64,000 nt of DNA from positions 124,001 through 188,000 of the forward strand of contig JANQMN010000004.1 of assembly GCA_028280065.1 (NCBI GenBank), written 5' to 3'. The position numbers were made by a program, and so were the translations under genes. Source of the DNA: Hahella sp. GTDB taxonomy: Bacteria; Pseudomonadota; Gammaproteobacteria; Pseudomonadales; Oleiphilaceae. This document shows positions 53,437 through 62,560 of this stretch, in pieces. Under the pieces are notes generated by a model that was not told where the DNA came from, did not search any database, and worked only from the letters and a program-made list of their open reading frames with translations. Positions within the stretch are counted from its first letter, which is position 1; every line of letters begins with the position of its first letter.

Positions 53437-54492
53437 TTAATCGCAGTTCCGGGTATTGTTATCTGCCACCTGTGTCACTAACTTTGTAATCCCCCACTCC
53501 AGGTTTATGTCGGCTTGGTTCATGTCGGTCTGCCGCGAAATGGGTTCTTCCAGCGTGGGCTGCCCGAGGGTCGCCTGCCGCAGCGAGGGCTGCCCCAGGT
53601 CCGCCTGCCGCAACAACACCTGTTTCATGGCGATGGGTGCGGCAAAAGAGGAGCCCTTCAACATCGGCCAGGGCCGGTGGGGATATTCCAGCCGGTCCGG
53701 TTGGTAGCCGGTCAAACACTCAACGGGTACATCGGAACAATTGTCCCCGTCAAAGTCATAACCCTTGGGCATGCCTCTTCCATCGCTTACCAACGAGGGT
53801 TGGTAAGCGGCACGGGCTCTAATATCGACGAACACGTTATCGGATACGAAGTTGCGCAACTCGTGTTCAGTCGCGCCTACGGTGGTTACTCCTTTGGCAA
53901 AGGAATAGGTGTTGACCATGCCGCGACCGCCGTTGCCGGCAATGGTAAAGACCTTGACCCCGACTTCGGCAATATCCTCGAGTAAGCGAATGGTTTGGTA
54001 ACTCAGTCGCCAGACAGGGTTGGTCATGCCCCATAGCCTGACCTGTTCTTTATACTGGTCTACGTTTTCCTTGCGCAGGGGTTTTTCGAAGGCGCTGATC
54101 AGGGTGGAAGATTCCCAGGATAACACCAGGGCATGGATCGGCTCGCCCCAAAACACATGTTTTCGAATATCTTTAAGCCGCCGAATGATTTCTTCCTGGG
54201 GTTGCCGGCCTTGCTGCATGACATAAGGCAGGACTGCGATACTGGGATGGGCTGCAAGAATGCTGACAATATCACCGTGATAAAAGGGTTCGCGCCGTCG
54301 ATCACGATCAAGATCGACGTATCCATTCATCCAAGTCTGCTGGTGCCGGTCTTGTTCATCCGGGTAGTAATCGTCGCCTGGGTAGAAACGGTCCACTACG
54401 GCGACTTGAAAACGCAAACCGGTATCCTCAGCATAGGGCTGGACGCAACTGGACAACACCAATGCCAGCCCGGCAACGACGGAGATATCCAT
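53437..54492 (-). CDS. Subtilisin-like (S8) lipoprotein with pentapeptide-like C-terminal tail
   Basis: 351 residues from ATG 54492, preceded by GGGGAGG; a TTG at 54504 would add four residues. The N-terminus has a lipobox-like LSSC at 13-16. A subtilase-like tetrad can be read: D34 (VAVVDRF), H72 (YHGDIVS), oxyanion N187 (TIAGNGGRG) and S282 (KGSSFAAPIAMK, the GTSxAxP motif with Ser in place of Thr). VTTVGATE follows the Asn as in S8 enzymes. The tail (LLRQADLGQPSLRQATLGQP) has pentapeptide-like repeats from a 30-bp DNA duplication. The assignment rests on motif order and spacing; overall similarity to known subtilases is low. Confidence 0.65.
   Translation of the reverse strand: MDISVVAGLALVLSSCVQPYAEDTGLRFQVAVVDRFYPGDDYYPDEQDRHQQTWMNGYVDLDRDRRREPFYHGDIVSILAAHPSIAVLPYVMQQGRQPQEEIIRRLKDIRKHVFWGEPIHALVLSWESSTLISAFEKPLRKENVDQYKEQVRLWGMTNPVWRLSYQTIRLLEDIAEVGVKVFTIAGNGGRGMVNTYSFAKGVTTVGATEHELRNFVSDNVFVDIRARAAYQPSLVSDGRGMPKGYDFDGDNCSDVPVECLTGYQPDRLEYPHRPWPMLKGSSFAAPIAMKQVLLRQADLGQPSLRQATLGQPTLEEPISRQTDMNQADINLEWGITKLVTQVADNNTRNCD
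53551..53610. repeat. Two tandem 30-bp imperfect repeats inside the subtilisin-like gene
   Basis: Units 53551-53580 and 53581-53610 are identical at 26 of 30 positions. Each encodes ten residues, i.e. two pentapeptide-like units, of the protein's tail. Confidence 0.8.
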
Positions 54493-54553
54493 AGCCCTCC
54501 CCAATATATTTCAAAATTGTCATATATTGATGAAAATATAGCCAAATCGAAGC

Positions 54554-54592
54554 AATCTTGCCCGATGTTTTTAATCTTGCCCCGATTTTTTT
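54554..54592. repeat. Tandem imperfect 19/20-bp repeat in the intergenic region
   Basis: AATCTTGCCCGATGTTTTT (54554-54572) is followed directly by AATCTTGCCCCGATTTTTTT (54573-54592). It lies in the divergent promoter region between 53437-54492 and 54657-55469 and could be a regulatory duplication or replication slippage. Confidence 0.6.
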
Positions 54593-54656
54593 AACAAAGC
54601 TACAATTCGCAACGTCAAAAACGAATCAAACGCTTCACTAAACGCTGATAACCACT

Positions 54657-55469
54657 ATGCCAAAATCATTCGAGCCGCGCCGCGTCCCCCCTTCCAGCAG
54701 CCTCGCCTGGTGTCAGGAAGCGGTGCTGTTGTCAGCCCGCCACTTCATTCGCAACACATTGTTATTATTGGCATTTTGCGCCCCTTACCTGTTACTTTCC
54801 AAAGAACTTTCCAATTGGCATTACTTGATTTATCTACTCTACAACCTGATTTGCCCGCCGACGCTGTTCGCTCTTTTAGTGCATTCGGCGCACTGTTCTG
54901 ACTACAGCACTCAGTTCGCCCCAAGCCTTCTGAGCCGGCAGTTTCTTGTAGGTCTGGGCAAGACCATTTTGTTTTATATCCTGGTGTTATTGGGTGTTAT
55001 CTTACTAGCCTGCCTGCTCTATCTGATTCTGATACCCTTGGAGTTAGCGGAAATTGACGACGTATCGGCAGGTGCGAGTCATGTCAAGAAACTGATACAA
55101 CCTGACTTTTTGGCTTTCTTTCCCGGAGAAAGGCTCGCGTGGGGGCTAGGAATCTATTTGTTTTTTGGCGCTATCACCTGGTTTATCGCACCATTGATGA
55201 CCCTACTGAACTGCCCTTTTGACATTGGCGTTAAGCTTGCCTTTCGCGCCTTGGTGCTGAATCGCTTTCTGTTTTGGCTCCCGCTGGGTGTCCTGATCCT
55301 GCTTATGCTGCTGACCCAGGTTTCCGGCGTCCTGGCAATTCCCGCCGGTGTCTGGATAGGCATGCTGGTGTATGTATCATTTCGGGATATTTTTCTTGGC
55401 CGCCGCAAAAGCTTTCCCGTGCCAAAGCAGACGGCCTCCGATCTGGTTGTCAGCCACCATCATTCATAG
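54657..55469 (+). CDS. Integral membrane protein, unknown function
   Basis: A 270-residue protein with about five to six membrane segments: ~33-50 (TLLLLAFCAPYLLLSK), ~55-80, ~97-130 (TILFYILVLLGVILLACLLY), ~160-185, ~205-225 (FLFWLPLGVLILLMLLTQVS) and ~228-245. The N-terminus is cytoplasmic, and the C-terminus is basic, ending in three His. The shape recalls YciC/BPSS1780-type membrane proteins but no diagnostic motif is seen. It is divergent from the subtilisin-like gene and convergent with the LacI-type kinase. Confidence 0.65.
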   Translation: MPKSFEPRRVPPSSSLAWCQEAVLLSARHFIRNTLLLLAFCAPYLLLSKELSNWHYLIYLLYNLICPPTLFALLVHSAHCSDYSTQFAPSLLSRQFLVGLGKTILFYILVLLGVILLACLLYLILIPLELAEIDDVSAGASHVKKLIQPDFLAFFPGERLAWGLGIYLFFGAITWFIAPLMTLLNCPFDIGVKLAFRALVLNRFLFWLPLGVLILLMLLTQVSGVLAIPAGVWIGMLVYVSFRDIFLGRRKSFPVPKQTASDLVVSHHHS

Positions 55470-55526
55470 GGTGGCGATAATCCACTTCGTTCTAGAGACG
55501 GTTCCCGTGCTTAAAAATCGGCGACG

Positions 55527-57668
55527 CTATATCACCAGGCTGACGACGAACCTGCTGCCTTCTTCGGGACTAGATGTGGCCTTTATTTTCCCCCCCAACT
55601 GGTCATTGATCAGTTGATTCACGATAAACAAACCGAGTCCGCTTCCGCCTTTGCCTCTTTGGGTCGTAAAGTACTTTTCAAATGCCTGGGTTAACACCGG
55701 TTCGTCCATTCCCGCGCCGTTATCCTCAAAAGTTAAGACGAGAATATCGCCGTCATGCGCCATTCGAATCGAGAAGGTTCCTTCCTGCTTGCCGTTATCG
55801 AAAGCATGAATGTAGGCATTCATTGCAAAATTGGTGATCACCTGGGCCAGCGCACCGGGATAGGTAGTTAGGATGATACCCGGCAGCAACTCCAGGCGAA
55901 CTTTCACATTCGAACGCTTGAATTTGGGTTTCAAGCTATGCATCACCGTTTGGATATACTCGCCTACGTCTAGTGTGCGGGAGTGATCGCTACTCTGATC
56001 CACCGCGACTTCGCGAAAATGGGTCAGAAGCTCTCGGACACGTTCCAGGCTGTTACCGATAATGTCCGAAGTTTCCCGGCACTGGTCCAGGAACTGATCG
56101 AAATCGGGCTTGCGCAGTTTGCTGGTTTGCAGCAGGTTATCAATTTCCCGTACGCTATCCATTTGATTGGTAATCGCCAGGATACTGACGCCAAGGGGAG
56201 TATTCACTTCATGGGTAACGCTGGCCACCAGTTCGCCCAAAGTCGCCATACTTTCTGCTTCCTGGGCGTAATCCCGCATTTCATCCGCAACGGCCTGTAA
56301 TCGACCGGCATTGATATTGTCGGTCATGTACATGGCGAGAGATTCGACAAACCCCGCCACACTGAGCTTGGCCCGTGCCGCGATGTAGCCGAAATTGTGG
56401 GTCGGCGTGAACATGGGGCATAGTGTCCAGACTGAGTCATGGTCTGATACATCCTGGGAAAACAGCGCACTGGGGACAGGAGTGTCTTTTTCTTCGGCAA
56501 CCGCATCTGTCGAGCTATACACCAAGCGTATCTTTTCCCATCCACCTTGGTGTTGTTCCTGATCCATGGTTCGATAGAAGTAAACCGGGGCCAAGCCGAT
56601 GTCATGTAGCACGGGTTTCAGCCGATGAACCGTTTTTTTAAAGGAAGACCGGTACCGCAGAAGCCTTTCGACGGTATATCTTCCATCACCCAGATCCTGG
56701 TGTTGTAACAAGACCCAACGATTGGACTCATTGGGGATATGAGCGACCTGTTCTTTGGGAATACCACTGCTTGCCCGCAGTATCGCAAGGCTTGCTATTT
56801 TTGCCGATTCGACCTGAGCTTCGCCTTCCAGCTTGCGGACCAATCGCGCTACACCCTGCTCCGCGATTTGACCAAACGGCACGGTGACCGAAGTCAATGT
56901 CGGCTCCATGACCTGGGAATACTCGAAATCATCGAATCCCGTCACCAAGATATCTTCGGGAACGCGAACGCCCTGTTCGATGAACTCTTCGATCGCCCCT
57001 TTTGCCATTAAATCATTAGCGCACATGAAGGCATCCGGCAGGCCGATTTTCTTTGCCGACAGGGCCTGGATTGCCAACCGGGCGGATAGACTCGAGTAGT
57101 TTCCGGGAAGAACGTAATGTTCTTCTATCGCGAGGCTCTTTTCCGCCATCGCCTCACAAAATGCCGCATATCTTTCGCGCGCATCATGGTTGTCTTCGGG
57201 GCCTTTAACGAACCCGATATTGCGGCACCCCTGAGCATACAGATGCCCCACCAGACTTTTAATTCCGGTAGCGTTATCAATGCCGACGGAACAGATGCCG
57301 GGCATTTCATTGCCCAGAGCGACAACCGGGATTCCCTCATAACATTTCAGTAAGTTAGCAACCTGTTGATCTGACGCTTCAAAGCCGACATCGCTGAATA
57401 TCAATACACCGCCAACCCCAATCTGGGCTGCCAGATAGTGCGGGATAAGAAGTCCCGGATTAAAATCGGCGTCTTTCGCCAGGTAGCCGGTAACAATCAA
57501 CACGACGTTAAACCGCCGCCGGTCAATCGCTCGAATGCAACTACGCATTAACTTTTGGTCGATACCATGGGCAAGGCTGGCGGCGACGATGGCAAGCGTT
57601 TGTTTCAAGGCTACATCTCTTTCACTGGCTGACGCCAAGAACTGCTTATTTTTTATGCGTCTTTCCAC
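55527..57668 (-). CDS. Cytoplasmic histidine kinase fused to a LacI-type (Peripla_BP_3) sugar-binding domain
   Basis: A 713-residue protein starting at GTG 57668. Residues ~25-300 match the effector domain of LacI/GalR regulators (TLAIVAASLAHGIDQKLMRS, GVGGVLIFSDV, PDAFMCANDLMAKGAIEEFI, PEDILVTGFDDFEYSQVMEP) with no helix-turn-helix before it and no membrane helix. A linker of ~150 residues follows. HisKA has H486 (ASVTHEVNTPLG). HATPase_c has VITNFAMNAYIHAFDN, FEDNGAGMDEP and GGSGLGLFIV. It appears to sense a cytoplasmic sugar and autophosphorylate. It lies 68 bp downstream of a two-component pair on the same strand, so it could feed the response regulator at 59517. Confidence 0.88.
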   Translation of the reverse strand: MERRIKNKQFLASASERDVALKQTLAIVAASLAHGIDQKLMRSCIRAIDRRRFNVVLIVTGYLAKDADFNPGLLIPHYLAAQIGVGGVLIFSDVGFEASDQQVANLLKCYEGIPVVALGNEMPGICSVGIDNATGIKSLVGHLYAQGCRNIGFVKGPEDNHDARERYAAFCEAMAEKSLAIEEHYVLPGNYSSLSARLAIQALSAKKIGLPDAFMCANDLMAKGAIEEFIEQGVRVPEDILVTGFDDFEYSQVMEPTLTSVTVPFGQIAEQGVARLVRKLEGEAQVESAKIASLAILRASSGIPKEQVAHIPNESNRWVLLQHQDLGDGRYTVERLLRYRSSFKKTVHRLKPVLHDIGLAPVYFYRTMDQEQHQGGWEKIRLVYSSTDAVAEEKDTPVPSALFSQDVSDHDSVWTLCPMFTPTHNFGYIAARAKLSVAGFVESLAMYMTDNINAGRLQAVADEMRDYAQEAESMATLGELVASVTHEVNTPLGVSILAITNQMDSVREIDNLLQTSKLRKPDFDQFLDQCRETSDIIGNSLERVRELLTHFREVAVDQSSDHSRTLDVGEYIQTVMHSLKPKFKRSNVKVRLELLPGIILTTYPGALAQVITNFAMNAYIHAFDNGKQEGTFSIRMAHDGDILVLTFEDNGAGMDEPVLTQAFEKYFTTQRGKGGSGLGLFIVNQLINDQLGGKIKATSSPEEGSRFVVSLVI

Positions 57669-57736
57669 AAGTGTAGCAGTAAAACCGCAGAGCGCAGATC
57701 CTCCCGGGGTTTGATCTTTGGCACTTGTATGGCCGC

Positions 57737-59539
57737 TTATCCTTGATCCGCCTTGGGCACCAGCAGCTCTACCCGCAGCCCCTGATTATTAACGAGCTTT
57801 ACTTCCGCCTGATGCAGCTTACAGACTGCGGCTACCAGGCTCAGACCCAATCCGTTGCCCTCAGAACCCCGGTGCGATTCCATCCGGTAAAAACGCTCAA
57901 ATACCCGTTCCTTTTCAGTGTCGGGTATTCCCGGCCCCGAATCCTGTAAAACCAGCAGCCAACGGTTGTCCTTTTCACATAGCTGAATATCAAGTACGCC
58001 CCCTTCCGGCGAATACTTTATGGCGTTATCCAGCAGGTTTGCAATCGCTTGCAGCCACTGTTCCCGGTCGCCATAAACGACGCACGGCGCGTCAGGAATT
58101 TGCGGGGCGAAATTCAACTTCTGTTCAGTGATGGAGGGTTCGTAGACGTCAATCAGCGTATGGCAGACTTCGGCAAGATCGAATCGATGAAATGCCTTAC
58201 GCCGGGTACCCTGTTCTATCTGGCTGATGCGAAGCAACGCTGAAAAACAATCGATTATTCGATCAGTTTCCTGGATTACGGATGCTACCGCTTCCTTATC
58301 CGGTTTCTGCATATGCGACAATAGCTCCAACCGGCCTCGCAACCGGCTGAGCGGTGTCTTCAGATCATGCGCGATATTATCGGAGACCTGTTTAATGCCA
58401 TTCATCAAACTTTCAATGCGATCCAACATTCGATTGATATTATTCGCAAGCTTGTCGAAATCGTCCCCGGACGCATTCGCCTCCAGCCTTATTTGCATGT
58501 TGCCTTGACTGACCTGCTCGCATAATCCATTGATCGCGGAAATTTTGCGCATGGCCCGACGGGAAATCCAATAGCCGGAAAACACCGCCAACAACAAGGA
58601 ACCCAGGGTTCCAAGAACCAATATTCGGTCCAATTCCAATAGTAGAAAGTAGCCTTCGACAAAGCTCTGCCCAACAAAAAGCCGGCCACCGTCCGGCAAC
58701 TGCAGCGCGGTTACCAGGCAAACTTCAGGGCGTTCTTCGATATAGCGCCGGGAGGCCTGTTCCCGGTCGATCAAGACAGTGAAAAAATCATCGAACACCA
58801 GTTCTCCGGGACGGTAAAGCCGGCTGTTGGTTACCAGAACCTGCTGCGAGGCATCCTCCAACGCCAGGCATAGTTCCTCCTCTTCGAGCAATCCCTCTGC
58901 TTCTAAAAACAGCTTTACACTGCGGGTGTAACCAAGAAATTCCGTCGGATTCAGTCCTGACCAATCGTCCAAGCGGGGCTCAATCAAAGACTCCATGATC
59001 CGGTGGTACTCTTCCGGAAACTCTTCGTAAAGAAGATCGACCACAAGATGCACCGGAACAGCCGACAGTGGACTGACATCCAGTGGTTTCAACACGGAAT
59101 CGGTTGCGCGTGACGGCAGCGAGAGCACCTGCTCGGTTAGCTCCTGCATAACCGGCTCGCCCAATAGCAGCAACCGCGTATACAACAGAGTTTTCTCGCT
59201 AACCGCCTGTTCCGCCTCCAGATGCTCATAGATATCCGCCAAATAATCCCGTAAAAATTGGGAGGCACTCGCCTCTTCAATCGCCAGCTGCAGCGGCTCG
59301 GGGGATTCGAATTCCGGATAAAGCTCGGGATGATAAAAGGCCCCTGCCTCAATGACCTGTTCGGCGTGCCCGATTTTTTCCCGGAGTTCCGACTTTACAT
59401 TTCCGACGAAAGTATCCACGACAACGCCATGCAGCGCGTAGGCGATGAGAGAGACCGACAGCCAAATAACCAAACAGGCAAGCAGCGCCGCCCGGAAAGA
59501 CGAGCTGCTCAGATAACTAAGCTTTTTCACGGAGGACAT
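57737..59539 (-). CDS. HAMP-containing sensor histidine kinase
   Basis: A 600-residue membrane kinase. TM1 is ~16-40 (ALLACLVIWLSVSLIAYALH), a large periplasmic sensor of ~260 acidic residues spans ~42-300, and TM2 is ~303-325 (LDRILVLGTLGSLLLAVFSG). HAMP follows (INGLCEQVSQGNMQIRLEAN), then HisKA with H391 (NIAHDLKTPLSRLRGRLELL) and HATPase_c (AIANLLDNAIKYSPEGG, DSGPGIPDTEKERVFERFYR, GNGLGLSLV). The start overlaps the response regulator's end by 23 bp. The large sensor has no recognised fold. Confidence 0.92.
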   Translation of the reverse strand: MSSVKKLSYLSSSSFRAALLACLVIWLSVSLIAYALHGVVVDTFVGNVKSELREKIGHAEQVIEAGAFYHPELYPEFESPEPLQLAIEEASASQFLRDYLADIYEHLEAEQAVSEKTLLYTRLLLLGEPVMQELTEQVLSLPSRATDSVLKPLDVSPLSAVPVHLVVDLLYEEFPEEYHRIMESLIEPRLDDWSGLNPTEFLGYTRSVKLFLEAEGLLEEEELCLALEDASQQVLVTNSRLYRPGELVFDDFFTVLIDREQASRRYIEERPEVCLVTALQLPDGGRLFVGQSFVEGYFLLLELDRILVLGTLGSLLLAVFSGYWISRRAMRKISAINGLCEQVSQGNMQIRLEANASGDDFDKLANNINRMLDRIESLMNGIKQVSDNIAHDLKTPLSRLRGRLELLSHMQKPDKEAVASVIQETDRIIDCFSALLRISQIEQGTRRKAFHRFDLAEVCHTLIDVYEPSITEQKLNFAPQIPDAPCVVYGDREQWLQAIANLLDNAIKYSPEGGVLDIQLCEKDNRWLLVLQDSGPGIPDTEKERVFERFYRMESHRGSEGNGLGLSLVAAVCKLHQAEVKLVNNQGLRVELLVPKADQG

Positions 59540-60194
59540 ACCCTGCGCCTCTGACGGTATTGATCAAGGGTGTTTCGCCTTCCTGATCTATCTTTTGACG
59601 TAACCGGCTTATGTGCACCTCGACCACATTGGTCTGTGGATCGAAATGCAGGTTCCACAGCCTCTCCAGTAACATGGTTTTAGTAACCACCTGGCCTTCG
59701 TGGCGCATCAGGAATTCAAGCAGCTTGAACTCCCGGGTTAACAGCTCAATTTGCCTGCCGTTGCGGCGTGCCCGGCGGGTCAGCAAGTCAAGTTCCAAGT
59801 CGGCTATCCTCAGCGTATTGGCGCTTGCCGCCTTGGTCTTGCGGCGATACAGGGCTTCGACACGGGCAATGAGTTCGCTAAAGGAAAACGGCTTTACCAG
59901 ATAATCATCGCCACCTTCCTGCAGACCTTCGACACGATGATCGACCTCGCCCAGGCTGCTTAAAATGAGAACGGGGGTTTCATTCCCCATACTGCGCAAG
60001 GCTTTGAGGACATTCATGCCATCCATTTTCGGCAGCATGCGATCGAGAATGATAACGTCGAATTCTTCCGCGCTTGCCTCAATCAGACCGGACTTTCCAT
60101 CCATCGCATTTTCGACCGTGTGTCCGGCTTGCTCCAAACCTTTCTGCAGGTATTTACACAGCTCGGCATCGTCTTCGATTACAAGTGTTCTCAT
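59517..60194 (-). CDS. OmpR/PhoB-family response regulator
   Basis: A 225-residue DNA-binding regulator. The receiver domain has the acidic pair ED at 7-8, the phosphorylation site D51 (VIILDRMLPKMDG), Thr/Ser near 79-80 (LILSSLG) and Lys near 101 (YLVKPFSFSEL). The winged-helix domain (~130-222) shows LTREFKLLEFLMRHEGQVVT, NLHFDPQTNVVEVHISRLRQ and LINTVRGAGYVLREK. It is first in the operon with the HAMP kinase, its partner. The 214 bp upstream hold the promoter but no clear palindrome was noticed. Confidence 0.95.
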   Translation of the reverse strand: MRTLVIEDDAELCKYLQKGLEQAGHTVENAMDGKSGLIEASAEEFDVIILDRMLPKMDGMNVLKALRSMGNETPVLILSSLGEVDHRVEGLQEGGDDYLVKPFSFSELIARVEALYRRKTKAASANTLRIADLELDLLTRRARRNGRQIELLTREFKLLEFLMRHEGQVVTKTMLLERLWNLHFDPQTNVVEVHISRLRQKIDQEGETPLINTVRGAGYVLREKA

Positions 60195-60408
60195 CGTCGG
60201 AACCTCAAAATAATTGCCTTTTTATTGTTAGCCGAGCGTGCTAGCTTAGCCAATTAAAATAAATGTTATCTTGGCTCCAGCAATAGGTTATGGGGCTCGG
60301 TTATACTGTTCAATATACCGGACTCAGCAAACGGGATTGAATGCACACCCTCATTGGCTTTCTGTATGCAAAAGTTTATTTCCTCACCTTGGGACCTGAC
60401 CGGAAATT

Positions 60409-60966
60409 ATGGATTCGAATAGCGCCATCGAAATAGGCAATTCTGCACGGCTGGGATACCGGCTCATCACTGAATCTGACAAACAGCAGTTATTCGAGTT
60501 AGACCAAGATCCCGAAGTCATGCGTTTTATCAATGGCGGCAAGGCGACTTCCATGGAGGATGTGGAAAAGATTTATATTCCACGCGTGCTTGCATATCGG
60601 AATCCGGTTGAAGGCTGGGGACTCTGGCATGTTTCCCTGCTGGACAATGGAGAATTTATCGGCTGGATTTTGATCCGTCCTATGAATTTCTTCTCCGAAG
60701 CGCCGGAACCGGAGAATCTGGAAATCGGCTGGCGTTTCAAACGCAAGTTTTGGGGAAAGGGCTATGCGACTGAGGCGGCAATAACCGTCAGAGACGCGCT
60801 TGTCAAACGCGGCAGGATCACCCAGCTAACCGCTCTCGCCATGGCAGATAACAGCTCCTCGATCAATATTATGAAAAAACTTGGCATGACCTATGCTGAA
60901 ACCACCGTGCAGTGTGACCCACTAGGCGATTTCGAAGCGGTTTTTTACACCCTAAACCTCACTTAA
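60409..60966 (+). CDS. GNAT-family N-acetyltransferase (RimJ/RimL-like)
   Basis: A 185-residue acetyltransferase. YRLITESDKQQLFELDQDPE matches the start of the Acetyltransf_3 subgroup, GWGLWHVSLLDNGEFIGWIL is the central sheet, and the acetyl-CoA loop is FWGKGYATEAAITVRDALVK (R/Q-x-x-G-x-A variant GKGYAT). SINIMKKLGMTYAET is the canonical C-terminal segment. The substrate may be a protein N-terminus, an amino group on a small molecule or an antibiotic. It is divergent from the two-component operon. Confidence 0.9.
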   Translation: MDSNSAIEIGNSARLGYRLITESDKQQLFELDQDPEVMRFINGGKATSMEDVEKIYIPRVLAYRNPVEGWGLWHVSLLDNGEFIGWILIRPMNFFSEAPEPENLEIGWRFKRKFWGKGYATEAAITVRDALVKRGRITQLTALAMADNSSSINIMKKLGMTYAETTVQCDPLGDFEAVFYTLNLT

Positions 60967-61169
60967 TCCGCAAACGTCCACAGTCCTGTGTCCCGCAACG
61001 TTTTTTAGTTCAAGCAAATAGTGGAAGATGGTACCTACCAAAGAATATTGGATCAGTTTAATGTGACTGCTGGTGTTCCCACCGAATTCCCGAATTAATT
61101 CCCTTGACAATTCACCCAAGCGCCCGCTGAATATGCCTTACAGCCAGTTCGACAATCCCGCTAAGTTGC

Positions 61170-62369
61170 ATGATCCATACTTTTACCGACAGCATTTCCG
61201 ACATAGGACCAACTGCCGACAGTGCCAAGGCGGCATGGAACAGGCTCAATCCGTCCAATAATCCCTTTTGCCGGTTTGAATTCCTGGCAGCCCTTGAAAA
61301 CACAGGTTGCTGTTCCTCAGCCACCGGCTGGCAACCCCAACATATCCTGATAAAGAACGGCTCCGGGGAGCTCATCGCCGCCGTTCCAAGCTATCTGAAA
61401 AAAAACTCCTATGGCGAATATGTCTTCGATTGGTCTTGGGCGGATGCCTACCATCGCAGTGGACACAACTACTATCCGAAACTCCTGAGCGCCATCCCCT
61501 TTACACCGTCCATAGGACCCCGAGTCCTGGTTGCCGAAGGTCAACCGGATCAACCTACTGTCGACTTTATCGTTGCCAATACAGTAGGCGAGCTCGAACA
61601 GGAAAAAGTGTCGGGCTGGCACATTTTATTCCCCCAGCAGGCCACGGGCGATCTCATCCAACATATCGATAGTCCAGCCCAAAAACTGATGCGGCGCCAA
61701 GGAACACAGTTCCATTGGACCAATCATGACTACCGAGACTTTGATGAATTTCTAGACAGGTTAACTTCACGAAAACGCAAAAATATCCGCAAGGAAAGAC
61801 GCAAAGTGGAATCGGCAGGCGTCGCCTGTCAGTGGTTTACCGGCGCGGAAATCAGTCCCGACCTGATCGAACAGTTTTATGTTTTTTATCAATTGACCTA
61901 CTACAAACGAGGCCAACGCCCTTACCTCAGCTTGGAATTCTTCCAATCCCTGGTGGCTGAAATGCCGGATCAAATCCTGTTGCTGTTGGCAAACCATCAA
62001 CGTAAATGGGTTGCCGGTGCTCTATTCTTTCGCAATCATGAAACTCTTTTCGGGCGCTACTGGGGGTGTACGGAAGAGTTTGATCAGTTGCATTTTGAAT
62101 GTTGTTATTACCAGGGTATTGACTACGCTATCCAACATCAGTTGACAAGCTTCGACGCCGGTGCACAAGGGGAACACAAAATTCTTCGCGGTTTCGAACC
62201 CATCGGTACATCTTCTTTCCACTGGATTGCCCATCCCATTTTCCGCGAAGCGATTGCCGACTTTCTGGAACAGGAAAGAGCCGGTGTCCAGGCCTACATG
62301 CGAGACGCAACCAACTACCTGCCTTACAAAACCGATTTACTACCCAAGGCTTCGGTCAAACACGAATAG
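61170..62369 (+). CDS. FemAB-like GNAT protein (DUF482/COG3146 family)
   Basis: A 399-residue cytoplasmic protein. Family landmarks are NPFCRFEFLAALENTGCCSS, TGWQPQHILIKNGSGELIAA, YGEYVFDWSWADAYHRSG, SRKRKNIRKERRKVESAGV, GRYWGCTEEFDQLHFECCYY and FDAGAQGEHKILRGFEP. These are the conserved stretches of the DUF482 group, which has a GNAT fold related to FemAB peptidyl transferases. The length is normal. A role in transfer of amino acids or acyl groups is inferred from the fold; no experimental function is known to me. The start at ATG 61170 has no strong ribosome site. Confidence 0.88.
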   Translation: MIHTFTDSISDIGPTADSAKAAWNRLNPSNNPFCRFEFLAALENTGCCSSATGWQPQHILIKNGSGELIAAVPSYLKKNSYGEYVFDWSWADAYHRSGHNYYPKLLSAIPFTPSIGPRVLVAEGQPDQPTVDFIVANTVGELEQEKVSGWHILFPQQATGDLIQHIDSPAQKLMRRQGTQFHWTNHDYRDFDEFLDRLTSRKRKNIRKERRKVESAGVACQWFTGAEISPDLIEQFYVFYQLTYYKRGQRPYLSLEFFQSLVAEMPDQILLLLANHQRKWVAGALFFRNHETLFGRYWGCTEEFDQLHFECCYYQGIDYAIQHQLTSFDAGAQGEHKILRGFEPIGTSSFHWIAHPIFREAIADFLEQERAGVQAYMRDATNYLPYKTDLLPKASVKHE

Positions 62370-62392
62370 TTCAACCTTAAGGGGCAAATTCA

Positions 62393-62515
62393 ATGAGTAG
62401 GGATAAAGCGGAAAATCTCCTGTATTCAATTTTTCTCCGGCAGCCGGGTTTATATCCTCAGGGTCATTGCGTTACATACGACAAATCTATGCCAAGGATA
62501 AGATTTATAACTTAG
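62393..62515 (+). CDS. Possible 40-residue small protein
   Basis: ATG 62393 follows AAGGGG by eight bases, and the 40-codon frame (MSRDKAENLLYSIFLRQPGL) ends at TAG 62513-62515. It begins 24 bp after the DUF482 gene, so it could be read from the same transcript. The peptide is basic with one Cys. No family is recognised, and chance occurrence cannot be excluded. Confidence 0.3.
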   Translation: MSRDKAENLLYSIFLRQPGLYPQGHCVTYDKSMPRIRFIT

Positions 62516-62560
62516 AATTTTTCGAGCGTTACTATATCCGAGGCTATCAGCAGCCTTCGT

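Noticed and set aside
53551-53610. Tandem 30-bp repeats as a CRISPR array
   Set aside because: The units are directly adjacent with no spacers and lie in frame inside a coding gene.
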